Assembly (NCBI GenBank): GCA_964017065.1
Contig: OZ024792.1
Location: forward strand, 3,963,754 to 4,027,753
Direction: 5' to 3'
From: Haliclona indistincta
Lineage: Eukaryota > Porifera > Demospongiae > Haplosclerida > Chalinidae
DNA: 64,000 bases
Below the pieces are notes generated by a model. The model was not told the origin of the DNA, searched no databases, and saw nothing but the letters and a program-made list of their open reading frames with translations. This document shows, piece by piece, positions 61,402 to 64,000 of this stretch (within the stretch, counting starts at the first letter, position 1; every line of letters begins with the position of its first letter). The position numbers were made by a program, and so were the translations under genes.

Positions 61402-64000
61402 CTAATTAATATTGTTATAACCATCAGGATTGAGTATTCGATCAGCATACAGATCATCTTCAATGTATTCATCACTTGCAGCTGCTGTGGTTGTGAGGTC
61501 AGGGTCTGATTGTGGCCAGGTCTTGGGTTCATCATCTTGATCAGTTTCTCTCCTCCTACTTTTCATACAGACACAACCACAGCTTCTTAACAAGCGATAA
61601 ATGATGTATATAAAAAGAACTAAAAAGGGCAACATTACATAACCAAATTCAATGTTAATAATAGGATTTAGCAAACTTGAGACAGTAGAAGCTACTGTCA
61701 TAACAAATAATAACAAGAAATCTATAACATTGTGTGCTGTTTTTTTGTATGGCTGAAAAATTACAACTAACCATGTCATTATAAAACACAATATTGGCTG
61801 AGAAATTATTATGTATTCATGTAAAGTAGATAAACCAAAAATAGCAACATAACAAAATCGAAACAGTAGATAGATACCAGCAAAGTACCTTCTCTCACTA
61901 CCATCAGTTGCACTGTTTTTAAAGCAGCCTTGATAAGCATCCACCAGAGCATGAAGACCTGGCCTGTCTAATTTACAACATGTTAGAAATTGCTGGAATA
62001 CTTTAAGATGGTTTAGAAGAAGGAATGCCATTGGAAGAACTACAAACACCAGTAGACACAGTACAGCTAGGACAGCAAGGCCAATATTATCAGACAAGTG
62101 TTTATTAGTTGATTGTAGATCCATGACAATCAATTGTAGAAGCTTAACTGACACAGCTAAGAAACGCATGTATGACAGTAATATCAAACCAGTATAGGTA
62201 TCGATAAGTGAAGGATTGATATTGAATTTTTGCCAGAATCGAGCCAGTAGACGATGGACTGGTCTAGTGATGGTCACTACCAACCTGTAGCCATTATTAT
62301 AGCACTTGATCCAAATATATGAGACTACAATAAACAGCAAAGGATAGACAGCAATCACATACTGGAGAAGAATAGTTCTGACTGCAGTGTTGACATATGG
62401 TAAGCAGAAAAGAAATGGATAAACTATGAGGAAGTTGAGATTCCAAATACTATACACTATGAGAGGAATAGCAAAAGGTAAGAATTCAATATAGTACAGT
62501 GACAAGAAAAGTGGTTGTACAAGAAATTGAAGTGAAACAATTTGACTAAAGAGAACATATCCATTGAGGTTTCCGTTAGTGATATTGACATGAAGAATTG
62601 TCAACAGCACCATCATGATGAGACCAGGTACAAGCTGTAAGAATATAAAGATGGCTACTCCACTAGATTCACATTTGACACATGAATACTGAGGGTCATT
62701 AATAGCTACACCATAGTCTTGGTCACTACAGCTGCCACAGAACAATAATGGAGATTCAAATGGATTGTCATCTGGACAGTTATTAAGATTACAAACTGGA
62801 TTAAATTGCTTTTCATTTCTGCAATACTGAGACATTAGATCACAATTGAGACAAAGTTTGAGTGTAATATTCAAAACAATGCCGGTTAGTTGATGTACAT
62901 GTAGATGAATCAAGATAGTTGAATTGTGGTTAGTATAGCTCAGACTGCAATCAGGTACTATGGATATTTCATTAGGACCACAGTCATAATTAGTTTCCCC
63001 AACACAATAATGATTATCATTACTATCCAAATTAGGTATAAAGCACGAACATCCTGGATCGGAGCTGTTAAATAAACTAAAAGGACCACTTAAGTGATCA
63101 ACTTTCATATCAGTTATATCATTGCCCCAGCCATCTCGTACTGAAAAATCACTCAAGTCAATACACTCTCCAGGATAGAGTGCATAATAAGTACGGCCAG
63201 TACCAACATAATATGATGGACCAGATCTTAACTGATTGAGGCACTTATCCTTCATATCATACCTATTCAAGAATAACCATTTTTTCCAGCAAAATGTGTC
63301 GTTGCCTGGTAAAATTTGATCAGGCCAAATACAAGACTGGATTGTGTCTGTATAGATAGCATCTCCAAGACCAGAAGCTTGATTCTTAGTAAAAGTGACA
63401 GCGATATTCCACTCATCAGGATGAAGTGTTGTGTTGCTGTGTCTAATGAAACAATCTCTACCGCCTGTTTGTTGAAAAGTACATGACTCAGAGTAGATGG
63501 CTCCTCCATGATGGCTAGCTGTGTTGTTCTTAAACAAAAGGGTTGTGCCACTGTTGACAACAAGTGAACTACAGTCTACAATATGAAGAGCTGCTCCATC
63601 GACAGCACTATTACTAAAGAACTGAAGATGAGTTGATGATAAGAGTTCGATTGATGATGAAGAACGAAGACTCAAAGCTGATACGCTATTACCAGTAAAC
63701 ATTGACACACCCATTAAGGTAAGTGAAAAGAATCTCAAGAGTACACTACCTGAACATGGTATTATAAGACTCATGATTGTGTTTCCACAATGGCCATTAG
63801 TAAAGTTACTATCACTTATCGTTGTGTCCAGAATAGGCTGCTGGCTCTTATCACTCTGTGTTAGATAAACTGATGATCCTTGAAATGCTTTGTTGTTATC
63901 AAAATTGCAATTCTCAATAAGAAATTTGTTACCAGCATTGAAGAACTCACTGTCATAAACAGTACTAACAGTAAGGCCACCACCTATCTCAGCTGCATTA
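61402..64000 (-). CDS. Beta-helix plus multi-pass membrane protein, copy 2 (5' part outside window)
   Basis: The frame is open from the right edge to the stop at 61402, about 865 codons, with no intron in view. It has the same layout as copy 1: beta-helix repeats (GGGLTVSTV, DGAALHIVDC, HHGGAIYSESC), a variable Cys-rich segment, the juxtamembrane box CGSCSDQDYG ... CVKC, about 9-10 hydrophobic segments, the blocks NGYRLVVTITRPVHRLL and LHALVDAYQGCFKN, and a cytoplasmic tail with RRRETDQDDE and ILNPDGY. Parts are almost identical in DNA to copy 1 and parts are quite different. The first residues and signal peptide lie beyond 64000. Function unknown. Confidence 0.85.
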   Translation of the reverse strand, partial: NAAEIGGGLTVSTVYDSEFFNAGNKFLIENCNFDNNKAFQGSSVYLTQSDKSQQPILDTTISDSNFTNGHCGNTIMSLIIPCSGSVLLRFFSLTLMGVSMFTGNSVSALSLRSSSSIELLSSTHLQFFSNSAVDGAALHIVDCSSLVVNSGTTLLFKNNTASHHGGAIYSESCTFQQTGGRDCFIRHSNTTLHPDEWNIAVTFTKNQASGLGDAIYTDTIQSCIWPDQILPGNDTFCWKKWLFLNRYDMKDKCLNQLRSGPSYYVGTGRTYYALYPGECIDLSDFSVRDGWGNDITDMKVDHLSGPFSLFNSSDPGCSCFIPNLDSNDNHYCVGETNYDCGPNEISIVPDCSLSYTNHNSTILIHLHVHQLTGIVLNITLKLCLNCDLMSQYCRNEKQFNPVCNLNNCPDDNPFESPLLFCGSCSDQDYGVAINDPQYSCVKCESSGVAIFIFLQLVPGLIMMVLLTILHVNITNGNLNGYVLFSQIVSLQFLVQPLFLSLYYIEFLPFAIPLIVYSIWNLNFLIVYPFLFCLPYVNTAVRTILLQYVIAVYPLLFIVVSYIWIKCYNNGYRLVVTITRPVHRLLARFWQKFNINPSLIDTYTGLILLSYMRFLAVSVKLLQLIVMDLQSTNKHLSDNIGLAVLAVLCLLVFVVLPMAFLLLNHLKVFQQFLTCCKLDRPGLHALVDAYQGCFKNSATDGSERRYFAGIYLLFRFCYVAIFGLSTLHEYIIISQPILCFIMTWLVVIFQPYKKTAHNVIDFLLLFVMTVASTVSSLLNPIINIEFGYVMLPFLVLFIYIIYRLLRSCGCVCMKSRRRETDQDDEPKTWPQSDPDLTTTAAASDEYIEDDLYADRILNPDGYNNIN

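Overview
The window looks like an intron-rich, compact animal nuclear genome. It carries metazoan orthologues (cortactin, ZMIZ-type MIZ-zinc-finger regulator, anoctamins, RAB21, TTLL1, STRAP, CIAO3, CUEDC2, RPL10A) with many GT-AG introns, often 45-100 bases long, and neighbouring genes only 200-400 bases apart. Tandem FN3 proteins and tandem beta-helix/multi-TM proteins sit beside them. This fits a demosponge such as Amphimedon queenslandica; that assignment is inference from gene content and style, not a database match. Exon models below were built by hand from splice sites, reading frame and family similarity, and their phases add up to whole codons.

Layout. 1-4.8 kb, minus: an extracellular fibronectin-III protein, cut by the left edge, whose exons are tandemly duplicated. 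4.8-6.6 kb: mostly unassigned. 6.6-8.3 kb, plus: RPL10A, with a TA-flanked inverted-repeat element in its second intron. 8.5-12.3 kb, minus: a long coiled-coil golgin-like protein. 12.6-17.6 and 18.0-26.0 kb, plus: two tandem anoctamins with the same 22-exon structure, evidence of gene conversion and a possible second promoter. 26.4-28.3 kb, minus: an STK33-type kinase. 28.6-38.6 kb, plus: a ZMIZ1/2 orthologue. 38.9-39.3 kb, minus: a small secreted 18-cysteine orphan. 39.4-42.7 kb, minus: CIAO3. 43.0-45.7 kb, plus: cortactin. 46.0-47.5 kb, plus: CUEDC2, with two tRNA-Thr-like genes in one intron. 47.8-50.3 kb, minus: RAB21, with a 39-bp minisatellite in intron 2. 50.5-52.0 kb, minus: STRAP, with an antisense tRNA-His in an intron. 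52.3-52.5 kb: a 200-N assembly gap, followed by an orphan first exon. 53.1-55.9 kb, minus: TTLL1. 56.1-64.0 kb, minus: two tandem members of a beta-helix plus multi-pass membrane family. In the first, the N-terminal exon is separated from the body by about 1.2 kb containing a perfect 147-bp foldback. The second runs off the right edge.

The genes do not form one pathway. They are housekeeping and signalling genes often arranged head-to-head with short shared promoters (golgin/anoctamin A, STK33/ZMIZ, CIAO3/cortactin). The accessory parts are the FN3 and beta-helix surface-protein loci, which evolve by tandem duplication and sequence homogenisation. The best candidates for something undescribed are the beta-helix/multi-TM family with its foldback insertion, the cysteine-rich secreted orphan, and the sharply bounded conversion tract between the anoctamins.
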